Assembly: GCF_011046245.1 (NCBI RefSeq)
Contig: NZ_CP049241.1
Span: 248,001 to 312,000, forward strand
Origin: Allorhizobium pseudoryzae
Lineage (GTDB): Bacteria; Pseudomonadota; Alphaproteobacteria; Rhizobiales; Rhizobiaceae
DNA length: 64,000 bases
Reading direction: 5' to 3'
The stretch's first letter is position 1. Every line of letters begins with the position of its first letter. The position numbers were made by a program, and so were the translations under genes. Positions 10,320 to 19,949 of the stretch are shown here, piece by piece. The notes under the pieces were generated by a model that searched no databases, was not told the origin of the DNA, and saw nothing but the letters and a program-made list of their open reading frames with translations.

Positions 10320-12236
10320 GTGACCTCCATGCCCAAGACGCCGCTTCTGGACCAGGTGACCTGGCCGGCCGACCTGCGCCAGATCGAAGACCGCGAGCTG
10401 CCGCAACTGGCGCGTGAAGTGCGCGACGAGATGATCGACGCCGTGTCCAAGACCGGCGGGCATCTGGGTGCCGGCCTTGGCGTGGTGGAACTGACGATTG
10501 CCATCCACAAGGTGTTCAACACGCCGGACGACCGGCTGATCTTCGATGTCGGCCACCAATGCTATCCGCACAAGATCCTGACTGGCCGGCGCGACCGCAT
10601 CCGCACACTGCGCCAGGAAGACGGGCTTTCGGGTTTCACCAAGCGCACCGAGAGCGAATACGACCCCTTTGGGGCGGCGCATTCCTCCACCTCGATTTCT
10701 GCCGGGCTTGGCATGGCGGTGGCGGCAGACCTTTCCGGCCATCCGCGCAATGTGATCGCGGTGATCGGCGATGGTGCGATGTCGGCCGGCATGGCCTATG
10801 AGGCGATGAACAATGCCGGCGCGCTGGATGCCCGCCTCATCGTCATCCTCAACGACAACGACATGTCGATTGCGCCGCCGACCGGCGCGATGAGCGCCTA
10901 TCTCGCCCGCCTTGCTTCCGGGCGCACCTATATGGGCGTGCGCGAAATCGGCAAGAAGCTCACCGCCTATCTCGGCAAGAATGTCGACCGCGCGATTACG
11001 CGAGCCGTGGAACATGCCCGCGGTTACGTGACCGGCGGCACCATGTTCGAAGAGATGGGCTTCTACCATATCGGCCCGATCGACGGGCATTCCTTCGAGC
11101 ATCTTCTGCCAGTGCTGCGCAACGTGCGTGACAATGCCAAGGGCCCGGTGCTGATCCATGTGGTGACGCAGAAGGGCAAGGGCTATGCGCCGGCGGAAGC
11201 CGCCGCCGACAAATATCACGGCGTCAACAAGTTCGACGTCATCACCGGCGCGCAGGCCAAGGCGAAACCGAACGCGCCGAGCTACACAAACGTGTTTGCC
11301 GAAGCGCTGGTGCAGGAAGCAGCGCTCGACGACAAGATCGTCGGCATTACCGCGGCCATGCCGAATGGCACGGGGCTCGACAAGCTGCAGAACCTCTATC
11401 CCGCCCGCACCTTCGATGTGGGCATTGCCGAACAACATGCGGTGACCTTTGCGGCCGGCCTCGCGTCTGAAGGCTACAAGCCCTTCTGCGCACTCTATTC
11501 CACCTTCCTGCAGCGCGGTTATGACCAGGTGGTGCATGACGTGGCGATCCAGGGGCTACCGGTGCGCTTTCCCATCGACCGCGCCGGTTTCGTCGGCGCC
11601 GACGGGCCGACGCATGCGGGCTCCTTCGACACCGGCTTCCTCGCCTCCCTCCCCGGCTTCGTGGTGATGGCGGCGGCCGACGAGGCGGAACTGAAGCACA
11701 TGGTGCGCACCGCCGCGGCTTATGACGACGGGCCGATCTCCTTCCGTTATCCGCGCGGCGAAGGCGTCGGCGTCGACCTGCCGGAGCGCGGCGACATTCT
11801 GGAAATCGGCAAGGGCCGTGTGATGAAGCAGGGCGCCAAGGTGGCGCTGCTCTCCTTCGGAACCCGACTTGCCGAGTGTCTGCTGGCCGCCGAAGATCTC
11901 GATGCCGCGGGCCTTTCCACGACCGTTGCCGATGCGCGGTTTGCCAAACCGCTCGACCACGACCTCATCCGCCAGCTTGCCCGCCACCACGAGATCGTGC
12001 TGACCGTGGAAGAAGGCGCTGCCGGCGGGTTCGGGTCGCAGGTCATGCATTTCCTCGCCAACGACGGCCTCCTCGACAACGGCCTCAAAATCCGCTCGCT
12101 GGTGCTGCCGGATCTCTGGATGGACCAGGCGAAACCCGAAGTGATGTACGCCAAAGCCGGCCTCGACCGCGCCGGGATCGTGAAAACGGTGTTCACGGCA
12201 CTGGGGCGTGGGGTTCAGGTGGGCGCGGCTGGGTGA
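10320..12236 (+). CDS. dxs: 1-deoxy-D-xylulose-5-phosphate synthase
   Basis: Condenses pyruvate and glyceraldehyde 3-phosphate to DXP, the first step of the MEP isoprenoid route. The 638 residues show the transketolase-like layout: H48 (GGHLGAG), the thiamine-diphosphate motif beginning GDGAMSAG (150-157) and ending NDN, then the pyrimidine-binding domain ([15 protein letters not shown]) and the C-terminal domain ([10 protein letters not shown]). I start it at GTG 10320, giving [10 protein letters not shown], which matches the length of remembered rhizobial Dxs proteins; ATG 10329 is also possible. Its product feeds the polyprenyl synthase at 62339 and hence UbiA at 36586. An AT-rich insert begins about 50 bases after its stop. 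Confidence 0.97.
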   Translation: MTSMPKTPLLDQVTWPADLRQIEDRELPQLAREVRDEMIDAVSKTGGHLGAGLGVVELTIAIHKVFNTPDDRLIFDVGHQCYPHKILTGRRDRIRTLRQEDGLSGFTKRTESEYDPFGAAHSSTSISAGLGMAVAADLSGHPRNVIAVIGDGAMSAGMAYEAMNNAGALDARLIVILNDNDMSIAPPTGAMSAYLARLASGRTYMGVREIGKKLTAYLGKNVDRAITRAVEHARGYVTGGTMFEEMGFYHIGPIDGHSFEHLLPVLRNVRDNAKGPVLIHVVTQKGKGYAPAEAAADKYHGVNKFDVITGAQAKAKPNAPSYTNVFAEALVQEAALDDKIVGITAAMPNGTGLDKLQNLYPARTFDVGIAEQHAVTFAAGLASEGYKPFCALYSTFLQRGYDQVVHDVAIQGLPVRFPIDRAGFVGADGPTHAGSFDTGFLASLPGFVVMAAADEAELKHMVRTAAAYDDGPISFRYPRGEGVGVDLPERGDILEIGKGRVMKQGAKVALLSFGTRLAECLLAAEDLDAAGLSTTVADARFAKPLDHDLIRQLARHHEIVLTVEEGAAGGFGSQVMHFLANDGLLDNGLKIRSLVLPDLWMDQAKPEVMYAKAGLDRAGIVKTVFTALGRGVQVGAAG

Positions 12237-12407
12237 TGGGTGGATGCTGGTTGCCGAAGGCTGCTATCGGCCTGAGGCGGTCATAGCAGATTTAATCTGG
12301 GCCAGAGCGCCCTGAGGATTATCTTCCGGCGCAAACTTGAAAAATGCTAGAGTATTGATCGCAGCCGAACAAACTGTTTACTGGCTGGGCCCGTGGGAAC
12401 AATTGGC

Positions 12408-12428
12408 TTTGCAAATGCCGTTTGCAAA
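12408..12428. promoter_or_regulatory. Two tandem TTTGCAAA palindromes, candidate operator
   Basis: The self-complementary octamer TTTGCAAA occurs at 12408-12415 and 12421-12428, 13 bases apart start to start, 43 bases before the GTG of the nuclease-peptidase gene. Paired palindromes at this distance resemble an operator for a dimeric regulator. The regulator is not known; it need not be encoded in the window. Confidence 0.5.
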
Positions 12429-12470
12429 CTAAAATGAATATTCATCAGCCCTACACCATTGAGGCGAGTC

Positions 12471-13769
12471 GTGAATTCGACAAGCAGAGGCAATAGCCTG
12501 GAGGATGTTTTTTACCAGTATCTCCTCGATCAACGAGATCGTGGAGAGCTCATCTTCGGGCTGTACCCGTCAGAAAACTGCAGAATTTATAAGAAAAAGA
12601 AATATTACTGCCGCGATCGTGAAGCAGATGTCGAATTCGATATCGTTTTAGAGTTGTATCGTACGGGGCGAAATGCCCCTCACCTGTACGTTATTTTCGA
12701 GTGCAAGAACCATGACGCAAACGTCTCCGAAATTTACGTAAACGATTTCTCCTCGAAAATTGGTCGCATGTTCCCTTGCGCAGTCAAGGGCGTCATCATT
12801 GTCACCTCACGATTGCAGTCTGGAGCTGAGAAAGTTGCTAGAAATGCCCATATGGGCATCGTTAAATACGATGATAAGGGCCTTGAGATCATTGCCGATC
12901 GCAGGGGCTCGTGTGTCGAGCGTGGGTTTGTCCAATCTCAAATTTTCCGCGATGATAACTCTACCAAGTCGCTTAAGTTTTCAGCCTATCATGACGGGGA
13001 TTATTTTGGCTCGATCCGTCAGTTTCTGGATAGCCTTGATCCCGACTCTGCCGAGAGCACTCAACAAGAGAATGAACGCATCCGTCTGTCGGTACCATTC
13101 CTATCAATAGAACAGATAAAGGCGGCCGCACGTGAAATTCTCGAATTAGCCAGCTATGAGTCAGGCGCAGTCGACTTAGTACAGATTTGCCGAAGCCTAT
13201 CCATCGAACTGCGGTTCGCCGATCGGGCTGTGTTCGATGCGGACGGTGTCACCATTCTAGGCTCAGCGAACTTCGGACGAAAGCTCATTGAGATCAATTC
13301 GCACTCGAGGGAAACGCGAGAGCGATTCACCATTGCTCATGAAATTGGGCATTTTTGTCTGAGCCACGAGCATTATTTGCATTCCGAAACGATTATTGAA
13401 CGAGACCTTTTCATTACCCGTGAAAGGGACGAAATCTTCAACTATGAGCGACTCGAGTATCAGGCCAACGCATTCGCAGCCGAACTCCTGCTCCCTGATG
13501 TGGAATTCTTCAAAAAGACAGCTCATTTCCGCTGCGACCTGGACATCCGCGACCGTGGGCATGGGTACATATTTGTCGACAACCAGCCCTGCAACTACAC
13601 GCCCTATGAGGAATTGCTGTCGCGTCTTTCGACATATTTCGAGGTATCGAAACAAGCTATTGAGGTTAAATTTAGAAAGTCCAAAATGCTGACCGATCAC
13701 AGGACGCGCAGTGAGCAATCGCCTATATCTGGCGTGTTATCGAATTTGATTTCTTCGCGGCACATTTAA
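12471..13769 (+). CDS. PD-(D/E)XK nuclease-like domain fused to ImmA/IrrE metallopeptidase
   Basis: A 432-residue two-domain protein. Residues about 8-140 look like an Mrr-type restriction-endonuclease fold: D57 in EFDIVLEL followed by E77-x-K79 in YVIFECKNH. Residues about 210-345 are an ImmA/IrrE (COG2856) zinc peptidase: HEIGH at 290-294 in RFTIAHEIGHFCLSH and E329 in the ERLEYQANAFAAELLLP helix as third ligand. A C-terminal stretch of about 85 residues is unassigned. GTG 12471 is chosen because GAGG lies six bases upstream; TTG 12459 is in frame but has no ribosome site. The gene is visibly AT-richer than its neighbours, uses codons such as TTA and ATA that they avoid, and stands alone between dxs and a DUF4424 gene, which suggests horizontal transfer. 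A defence or stress-sensing role is inference. Confidence 0.85.
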   Translation: MNSTSRGNSLEDVFYQYLLDQRDRGELIFGLYPSENCRIYKKKKYYCRDREADVEFDIVLELYRTGRNAPHLYVIFECKNHDANVSEIYVNDFSSKIGRMFPCAVKGVIIVTSRLQSGAEKVARNAHMGIVKYDDKGLEIIADRRGSCVERGFVQSQIFRDDNSTKSLKFSAYHDGDYFGSIRQFLDSLDPDSAESTQQENERIRLSVPFLSIEQIKAAAREILELASYESGAVDLVQICRSLSIELRFADRAVFDADGVTILGSANFGRKLIEINSHSRETRERFTIAHEIGHFCLSHEHYLHSETIIERDLFITRERDEIFNYERLEYQANAFAAELLLPDVEFFKKTAHFRCDLDIRDRGHGYIFVDNQPCNYTPYEELLSRLSTYFEVSKQAIEVKFRKSKMLTDHRTRSEQSPISGVLSNLISSRHI

Positions 13770-14110
13770 GTTAAACGGCAGTTTCTCCTCATAGCTATCG
13801 CGCCAGATTAAAGAACCTCTACAACTACCAACTCAGTTTCTGTCGCCGGTCAGCACCTTTGCCGACATAGCGCCCGCCGATATCACCTATTCTGCGCCGA
13901 ATTTGGCGACGGCCCTCGCCCTTCGCGTCACTCGGCCTTCGCGGCAGCCCCCCTGGCCTGCCGGCCATCTCCCCCACACGGAGGGGGGGAGATCGACCCG
14001 CGGCACTGTCGTGCCTCAAGGACGCGCTGTCGTCTGTGGTGAAACATTTTCTAACGCAACTGCCCCTGCCTGCAGCGTGCGACTAGACGCCGGGTTCAGA
14101 CGCCACCCCC
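13770..14110. other. Gene-free gap with a palindromic repeat remnant
   Basis: 341 bases between the nuclease-peptidase gene and the convergent DUF4424 gene. The first 100 bases are AT-rich and look like part of the acquired segment. From about 13920 the composition returns to normal and a palindromic element follows at 13950-13995. I see no convincing gene. Confidence 0.6.
13950..13995. repeat. Rhizobial-type palindromic intergenic repeat
   Basis: GGCCTGCCGGCC followed by ATCTCCCCC (13967-13975) and its complement GGGGGAGAT (13984-13992) around an 8-base loop. It resembles the short palindromic repeats common between rhizobial genes and is related in style, but not in sequence, to the RIME copies at 2675 and 20750. 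It marks the right edge of the AT-rich insert. Confidence 0.6.
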
Positions 14111-15118
14111 TCAATTCCCGCTCGGCGCCACCAGAAACAGAATATCCAGATCCTTTTCCGGCCAGAAATCGGTCTTTTCCATCACGAACGTTGTCGGGCC
14201 GGTTTTCTTGATGCCGTCGGCGCAGAGGCTCACGTAGTTTTCCGGTTTGCCCTTGTCGATCGTCAGCTTGAACTTCGCAATGTTGCCGCCCCAGTTGGCG
14301 CCGGTCTTCAGCACGTAGGAGAGCCAGGCTTCCGTATAGGTCGGGCCGTCCGGCGGGGCGGCCTTTTCCAGCTTGGCGGCCGTTTTCATGAAGGCATCGT
14401 CCAGGCAGTAGCGGGTCTTGTAGCTGTCATAGTTGAAGCCCGGCTTGCCGTGGTCGATGAAGCTCAAGGCCACCGTGCCGCCGACGCTCGGTTTGTACCG
14501 GTGGCTGACGCGCACCGTCTTGCCGGCCGGAAACGTGGTCTTCCACCAGTAGACCGATTGCAGCGTCCAGAGCGGCCGGTAGACGGTCTGCCATCCCTGC
14601 CCCGCATCGAAGGTATCGGGATAAAGAAGGCCGCGGCCCGCCCAGTCCTTCAGGGTCTCGGGCGGCAGCGTCTTCAGGTCCTCGGCCGCCTTGTCGCTAT
14701 AGGGCAGGAGCGAGATGTTTCGGCTGCGCAACTCGTCCGTCCAGTCGATCGAGAGGGCGCTCACCCGCTGCTGCAGTTGCGGCTGGATCGGCTTGCCGTC
14801 CTGCGTCACGGTAAAGCCCAAAAAATTGTCGGCCTCGAAATCCGGAACCGCGACATTGCTCTCCGGCTGGGTGACGATGTCCGGCATCGGGAAGGCGATG
14901 ATGCTCGTCACATCCTTGTCGCTGGTGTTCTTGAACACGTAATCGACACGCACCTCGTCCATCGAGAGAAAGAGGTTTTCCTCGACCATCGAGACGTCTT
15001 CGGTGACAACATAGGCAAGCCCGCCGGTGCGCAGCTCCGCCATCGAATCGTTCGCCAAGGCCGGAACGGCGGTTGCGCAGAGAAGGCCGGCTGCCGCCAG
15101 GCTCAAAAGTTTATGCAT
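14111..15118 (-). CDS. DUF4424 domain secreted protein
   Basis: A 335-residue exported protein. A clear Sec signal (LLSLAAAGLLCATAVPALA) is followed by NDSMAELRTGGL, the conserved start of DUF4424 proteins. The body is beta-rich (for example EVRVDYVFKNTSDKDVTSIIAFPMP), with two cysteines (YCLDD, SLCADG) that could pair in the periplasm. No enzymatic motif is visible and the family function is unknown to me. It lies downstream of a chemoreceptor gene on the same strand, but a terminator at 15183-15216 separates them, so it probably has its own promoter. Confidence 0.85.
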   Translation of the reverse strand: MHKLLSLAAAGLLCATAVPALANDSMAELRTGGLAYVVTEDVSMVEENLFLSMDEVRVDYVFKNTSDKDVTSIIAFPMPDIVTQPESNVAVPDFEADNFLGFTVTQDGKPIQPQLQQRVSALSIDWTDELRSRNISLLPYSDKAAEDLKTLPPETLKDWAGRGLLYPDTFDAGQGWQTVYRPLWTLQSVYWWKTTFPAGKTVRVSHRYKPSVGGTVALSFIDHGKPGFNYDSYKTRYCLDDAFMKTAAKLEKAAPPDGPTYTEAWLSYVLKTGANWGGNIAKFKLTIDKGKPENYVSLCADGIKKTGPTTFVMEKTDFWPEKDLDILFLVAPSGN

Positions 15119-15182
15119 GATCTTACCCCACCCGAAATCGCGCGAAAGGTAGCACGCGGGCCGCGGGACGGAAGGGGGATAA

Positions 15183-15216
15183 ACAAAAAAGAGGCGGGGT
15201 TGCGGCCCGCCTCTTG
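15183..15216 (-). terminator. Rho-independent terminator of the chemoreceptor gene
   Basis: On the minus strand, AAGAGGCGGG and its perfect complement enclose a 7-base loop and are followed by a T-run (TTTTTTGTTTA). It lies 26 bases after the chemoreceptor stop. Confidence 0.85.
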
Positions 15217-15241
15217 ATCCTTGTCTCTCCGATGGAAGAGA

Positions 15242-17320
15242 TCAAAACTCTTCCCAATTGTCTTGCGCCGGCTTGCCGCCGCCAAAGGCCTGGGCGAGCT
15301 TGCCGTGCAGCGCGTTTGCAGGTGAAGCCGCCGGGCGGGCGGAGGCCGTGGCGGCAACCGGGCCACGACCGATGGCCGGTCTTGCCACTGCGGTGGCCGC
15401 GGGCTGGGCTGCCGGTTTTGCCGCAGGCTTTGCCATGGGGCGCGCCATCGGCTGAGGTGCCGTTGCTGCAGAGACCGGGCTTGCCGCCGGGGCGGCGGGC
15501 CGCGGTGCCTGCGGCCGCTGGATGGCGGCACCCGCTCCGAGCTTGAACTGGCGCAGGAGTTCGTCCAGTTCGCCGGCCTCGCGGGCAAGCGTATGGCTGG
15601 CGGCCGTCTGTTCCTCCACCATCGCGGCATTCTGCTGCGTGTTGTGGTCCATGGCGGCAATCGCGGTGTTGATTTCCTGCAGGCCGATCGACTGTTCGCG
15701 CGAGGAGGTGACGATCGCCTTGATGTTATCGTTGATCTGCTGGACCTCGACGACGATCGCTTCCAGCGCCTCGCCCGTCTCGCCGACCAGCGCCACACCG
15801 GCATCCACCTGCTGACTGGAGGTGGTGAGCAGCGTCTTGATCTCGCGGGCCGCATTGGCGGAGCGCTGGGCGAGTTCGCGCACTTCCTGGGCGACGACCG
15901 CAAAACCCTTGCCGGCTTCCCCGGCGCGGGCGGCTTCGACACCGGCATTCAGCGCCAGAAGGTTGGTCTGGAAGGCGATGTCATCAATGACGCTGATGAT
16001 GTTGATGATCTCGCCGGAGGACTTGGAAATGCCTTCCATGGCGGCGACCGCACGGCGCACCACTTCGCCGGATTTTTCCGCCCCGAGGCGAGCCCGCTCG
16101 ACGCGCTGGCCGACATCTTCCGCCCGCTTGGCGGCGTCCTTCACGGTGGTCGTCACCTCTTCGACGGCCGCCGCCGTCTGCTCGACGGAAGCCGCCTGGC
16201 GCTCGGTGCGCTTGGCGAGATCATCGGTTGCGGACTGGATCTCGACGGCGCCGGCATTGATGGCGGACGCATTGCGGCCAACGCTCTCCAGCGCGGACTG
16301 CAGCTTCTCCACCGCCACGTTGAAATCGCCCCGCACCCGGTCCAGGTGCTCGGCAAAGGGACGGTCCAGACGGTAGGCGACATCGCCATCGGCCAGTTTC
16401 GACAGGCCGTCGGCCAGCGAATTCATGGCGAACTCGATTTCCGCGGCCTCGCGCGCCTTGCGGGCGTCGTTGGCCTGGCGCTCCTCTTCGCTCGTCAGGC
16501 GCAGTTCCTCGGTCTGCTTCGACAGCCGGACCTTTTCGATGGCCGCATCCTTGAACACCGCGACGGCCTTGGCCATCTGGCCCACTTCGTCCGTGCGGTC
16601 GAGGGCCGGCACGGCAATATCGTTGTTGCCGGCCGCCAACGCGCTCATGGCGCGGGTCATGCCGACGATGGGGGTGACGATCGCCTGCGACAGCAGCCAG
16701 ATGAGGCCGATGGAGATGACGCCGGCCACGGCGCCGCCGATCACCAGCGTCCACAGGACGACGGCATGCGCCTGCTCCTGTTCATGCACCTTGGCGGTGG
16801 TGAGGCTGTTGAGATTGCCCTTCAGCTGTGCGGCGAGCCCCCGGAAGCGCTCCAGCTCCGGCGAGGCCTCGCCGGCGGCCTTGACGACGGCTTCGATGGA
16901 TGCCGGATCCTTGGCCGCCTGACGCGCCTTCAGCTGCGGCTCGACCACGGATGCGAAGAAGCTCTCGGAGGCGCTCTTCAGGTCGGTCAGCGTGCGCGCG
17001 ATCGCGGCATCGTCGGCGGCCGGTTTCAGCGCGGCGTCCAGGGCTGCGACCGTCTCTTTCTGCTTGGCATAGACGCCGTTCAGCAGGTCCGGATTGCCCG
17101 TCAGCATGTAGCCGCGCTGGTTGAAGGCGAGTTCCAGCTGCGATTCCGCCGTATCGGCGACAGCCGCCTGGATCTCCTGGGCAATCGTCAACCCGCGCGA
17201 GGCATCCGCCGAACGCAGAGCCTGGAGGAAGACAACCGCCGATGCCAGAAGGCAGACGGACATCAGCGCCAGGAAGGTGCTGATCAGCTTCTTATTGAGG
17301 GAGAGATTTTTCAGGAACAT
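15242..17320 (-). CDS. Methyl-accepting chemotaxis protein with CheR-docking tail
   Basis: A 692-residue inner-membrane chemoreceptor. TM1 lies near residues 8-30; a helical periplasmic ligand domain follows (about 30-185, four-helix/CHASE3-like); TM2 is near 185-210 ([20 protein letters not shown]); then HAMP segments and the signalling domain with the hairpin tip [24 protein letters not shown]. An Ala/Pro-rich linker of about 100 residues ends in NWEEF, a near match to the NWETF pentapeptide that tethers CheR and CheB in enteric receptors. I chose ATG 17320; a GTG at 17332 is in frame but adds only four residues. The ligand is unknown. Confidence 0.93.
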   Translation of the reverse strand: MFLKNLSLNKKLISTFLALMSVCLLASAVVFLQALRSADASRGLTIAQEIQAAVADTAESQLELAFNQRGYMLTGNPDLLNGVYAKQKETVAALDAALKPAADDAAIARTLTDLKSASESFFASVVEPQLKARQAAKDPASIEAVVKAAGEASPELERFRGLAAQLKGNLNSLTTAKVHEQEQAHAVVLWTLVIGGAVAGVISIGLIWLLSQAIVTPIVGMTRAMSALAAGNNDIAVPALDRTDEVGQMAKAVAVFKDAAIEKVRLSKQTEELRLTSEEERQANDARKAREAAEIEFAMNSLADGLSKLADGDVAYRLDRPFAEHLDRVRGDFNVAVEKLQSALESVGRNASAINAGAVEIQSATDDLAKRTERQAASVEQTAAAVEEVTTTVKDAAKRAEDVGQRVERARLGAEKSGEVVRRAVAAMEGISKSSGEIINIISVIDDIAFQTNLLALNAGVEAARAGEAGKGFAVVAQEVRELAQRSANAAREIKTLLTTSSQQVDAGVALVGETGEALEAIVVEVQQINDNIKAIVTSSREQSIGLQEINTAIAAMDHNTQQNAAMVEEQTAASHTLAREAGELDELLRQFKLGAGAAIQRPQAPRPAAPAASPVSAATAPQPMARPMAKPAAKPAAQPAATAVARPAIGRGPVAATASARPAASPANALHGKLAQAFGGGKPAQDNWEEF

Positions 17321-17548
17321 CACACACCGCACTCAGAGATTCGGTTCACACCGTTGCCGACAGAGAATCCGATGGATGTTAAAATTGCGTTGCCCCGGCG
17401 CTTCAACTCCCGCGTATCCCGACCGAAGCTCAACTTTTCTGGCCCTGGTCCAGGCTCGACTTCGCCAGACCTGACAATCGTCAAGTCTTGTGCGCGGCTC
17501 CTCGCCTTTTTCCTTGCGCCGGGACCCAAGGACCGGCATTGACGGCAG

Positions 17549-18331
17549 ATGACCTCCAAGACCTCCGAAAGACTGGACCAGCTGCTCGTCAGCCGCGGTC
17601 TGTTTGCCAGCCGCTCGCGTGCCCGCGATGCGGTTTTACGCGGCACCGTGCGCGTCAATGGCGCCGTCGTTGAAAAGCCAGGCCAGGTGATCACCGGCGA
17701 TGCAGAGCTTGCCATCGATGACCCGGCGCAGGCCTATGTTTCGCGCGCGGCGCTGAAGCTGACGGCCGCCCTCGATCATTTCGGCCTCGATCCGGCGGGC
17801 CAGACCTGTCTCGATATCGGCGCCTCCACCGGCGGCTTCACGCAGGTGCTTTTGGAGCGGGGCGCCTCGCATGTGGTGGCCGTCGATGTCGGGCACGGGC
17901 AAATGCACCCGATGATCGCCAGCGACCGGCGCGTCACCAATCTCGAAGGACTGAACGCCCGGCATATGGAGCAAGAGGATATTGGCGATGTGGCGGTGAC
18001 GCTCGTCGTGTCGGACGTCTCCTTCATCTCGCTGAAACTCGCGCTGCCGCCGGCGCTTGAGCTCGCGGAAGAGGGCGCCCATTGCGTGCTTCTCGTCAAG
18101 CCGCAGTTCGAAGCAGGACGCGAAGCAATCGGCAAGGGCGGGCTGCTGCGCGATCCGGAGAGCGCGCCGGATGTCGCCGCCGAACTGGAACGCTGGCTGG
18201 TGGACGACCTGGGCTGGACCAGCCTTGGCCTCATCCCCTCGCCGATCGCCGGCGGCGATGGCAACCAGGAATATCTGCTGGCGGGACGCAAGGACGCCGC
18301 CCATCAGGATGCCGACGAGGATCAGGAATGA
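17549..18331 (+). CDS. tlyA: TlyA family rRNA 2'-O-methyltransferase
   Basis: A 260-residue protein with an N-terminal S4 RNA-binding domain (RLDQLLVSRGLFASRSRARD, residues about 8-65) and an FtsJ/RrmJ-like methyltransferase domain (LDIGASTGGFTQVLLERGA, the SAM site). Family members 2'-O-methylate ribose in 16S and/or 23S rRNA. The candidate catalytic K-D-K-E residues are seen in VSRAALKL, DVSFISLKL and LLVKPQFE. Its TGA overlaps the ATG of the next methyltransferase gene (ATGA), giving a two-gene RNA-modification operon. In rhizobia as I remember them tlyA lies close behind dxs; here other genes intervene. Confidence 0.92.
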   Translation: MTSKTSERLDQLLVSRGLFASRSRARDAVLRGTVRVNGAVVEKPGQVITGDAELAIDDPAQAYVSRAALKLTAALDHFGLDPAGQTCLDIGASTGGFTQVLLERGASHVVAVDVGHGQMHPMIASDRRVTNLEGLNARHMEQEDIGDVAVTLVVSDVSFISLKLALPPALELAEEGAHCVLLVKPQFEAGREAIGKGGLLRDPESAPDVAAELERWLVDDLGWTSLGLIPSPIAGGDGNQEYLLAGRKDAAHQDADEDQE

Positions 18332-19575
18332 GTACGCAAACCGTCAAGATCGCAAGCCTCGGCGCCAAGGGCGATGGCGTAGCGCATACGGTCGAGGGGC
18401 CGGTGTTCGTGCCTTACGCGCTGCCGGGGGAAACGGTCGCGATTGCACAGGTCAAGAACCAGGGCACGATCATGTCGATCGCCACCGCCTCGCCGGACCG
18501 GGTGGAGCCGCCCTGCCGGCATTTCGGACCGGATGGCGTCGGCGGCACCTGCGGCGGCTGCGTGCTGCAGCACCAGGCAAAGGCGCCCTACAATGCCTTC
18601 AAGCGGCAGCTCCTCATCGACGCGCTGAAATCGCAGGGCATCGATGTCGCCGTGGGCGAGACGGTGGAATCCCATCCCCACCAGCGCCGCCGCATGGTGC
18701 TGACGGTGCGCCGGCGCGAGAAGGAGATCGTCATCGGCATCAACCAGGCCGAGACGCACCATGTGGTGCCGATGGTGGAATGTCCCATCGCATCCGTCGG
18801 CATCATTGGTCGGCTGGATGCGCTGAAGGCCATTTCGCGGGCCACCGGCTGCGATGCCTTCCGCATCGTCGTGACCGAAACCGTGACCGGCCTCGACATC
18901 TCGCTGGAAGGCGTACGAGGCGGCCTCAAGGAACAGGAACGTCGGGCCGTCACCAATGTCGTGCTGAAACTCTCCGGCATTGCGCGGGTGTCGATCAATG
19001 GCGAGATCCTGATCGAACCGGAAAAGCCGCTGCTCGATTTCGGTGGCGCGCGTGTGGTGTTGCCACCCGGCGGCTTTACCCAGGCCACCCGCGAGGCGGA
19101 AGAGGCGATGGCTGCGATGGCAATCGCCCATCTCGGCAAGGCGAAACGCGTCGCGGACCTGTTTTCCGGCATCGGCACGTTTGCACTCCGGATCGCCCGC
19201 AAGAGCGGCGTGCATGCGGTGGAATCGGACGAGAAGGCGGTGAAGGCGCTCGACCAGGCGGCGCGCACGACGCAAGGGCTGAAGCCGGTGACTGTCGAGC
19301 GGCGCGATCTCTTTCGCCGGCCGATGACGCCGCAGGACCTGAAGGTGTATGACGCCGTGGTGTTCGACCCGCCACGCGCGGGCGCCGAGGCACAGTGTCG
19401 GGAGCTGGCGCTGTCACCCGTCAGGAAGATCGTCGCGGTCAGTTGCAACCCGCTGACGCTGGCGCGCGACCTGTCGATCCTGATTAAGGGCGGCTACAAA
19501 GTGGTTTCGGTGACCCCTGTCGACCAGTTCCTCTGGTCGTCGCATGTGGAAGCGGTGGCCCTGCTCGAACGGTAA
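18328..19575 (+). CDS. TrmA/RlmD-type RNA 5-methyluridine methyltransferase with Fe-S cluster
   Basis: A 415-residue class I SAM methyltransferase. An N-terminal TRAM-like segment (SLGAKGDGVAHTVEGPVFVP) precedes a [4Fe-4S] site formed by C63, C75, C78 (CGGCVLQH) and C152 (VECPIAS), as in RlmD. The C-terminal catalytic domain has DLFSGIGTFALRIA (SAM), FDPPRAGAE, and the nucleophile motif VSCNPLTLARDL. It methylates C5 of a uridine in rRNA or tRNA; which one cannot be decided. ATG 18328 overlaps the tlyA stop, which decides the start against longer in-frame options. Only 26 bases separate it from the convergent small-protein gene. Confidence 0.93.
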   Translation: MSTQTVKIASLGAKGDGVAHTVEGPVFVPYALPGETVAIAQVKNQGTIMSIATASPDRVEPPCRHFGPDGVGGTCGGCVLQHQAKAPYNAFKRQLLIDALKSQGIDVAVGETVESHPHQRRRMVLTVRRREKEIVIGINQAETHHVVPMVECPIASVGIIGRLDALKAISRATGCDAFRIVVTETVTGLDISLEGVRGGLKEQERRAVTNVVLKLSGIARVSINGEILIEPEKPLLDFGGARVVLPPGGFTQATREAEEAMAAMAIAHLGKAKRVADLFSGIGTFALRIARKSGVHAVESDEKAVKALDQAARTTQGLKPVTVERRDLFRRPMTPQDLKVYDAVVFDPPRAGAEAQCRELALSPVRKIVAVSCNPLTLARDLSILIKGGYKVVSVTPVDQFLWSSHVEAVALLER

Positions 19576-19601
19576 GGCTCAACCGCCCGCTGCTGCCCCG
19601 C

Positions 19602-19859
19602 TTAACCGCCGAGTTGCAGCGTGCCGTTGCCGACGACGCCATCACACCGGCAGCGCCCGCCGACCCGGCCTTCCTGCGCACGGCAGACATTCGGGTATTT
19701 CTGCTTGGCACTGTCCTGCGGCGGCACGACGCAGACATAACGCTGGCGGGGCTTGTAATCGTTCTCGTTGATGACGCGGGTGTTGGGACCCGTGGACTGG
19801 GCCATGGCCGCCGCTGATGTCACGAGCAGCACAACGAGGCCTGCACCGAGCCTGATCAT
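19602..19859 (-). CDS. Small secreted protein with four cysteines
   Basis: An 85-residue protein with a signal peptide (MIRLGAGLVVLLVTSAAAMA) and a short mature part of about 65 residues containing four cysteines (RYVC, NVC, GRCRC), enough for two disulfides in the periplasm. ATG 19859 is chosen because GGAGG lies seven bases upstream; an ATG two codons earlier sits too close to the same site. No domain is recognised. It stands between two unrelated genes and is probably a conserved small rhizobial exported protein. Confidence 0.7.
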   Translation of the reverse strand: MIRLGAGLVVLLVTSAAAMAQSTGPNTRVINENDYKPRQRYVCVVPPQDSAKQKYPNVCRAQEGRVGGRCRCDGVVGNGTLQLGG

Positions 19860-19949
19860 CCTCATTCCTCCGATCAATCCTTGCTGACTGCAGACCATCG
19901 GCCCGCAGCCGTTAACGGAGGATGAACGGCAGGTCGGGCCACTGCCCGT

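Noticed and set aside
15593..17542. Long open frame antisense to the chemoreceptor gene
   Set aside because: Product is Gly/Arg/Asp/His-rich with no recognisable domain; the opposite strand has an intact receptor with all motifs.
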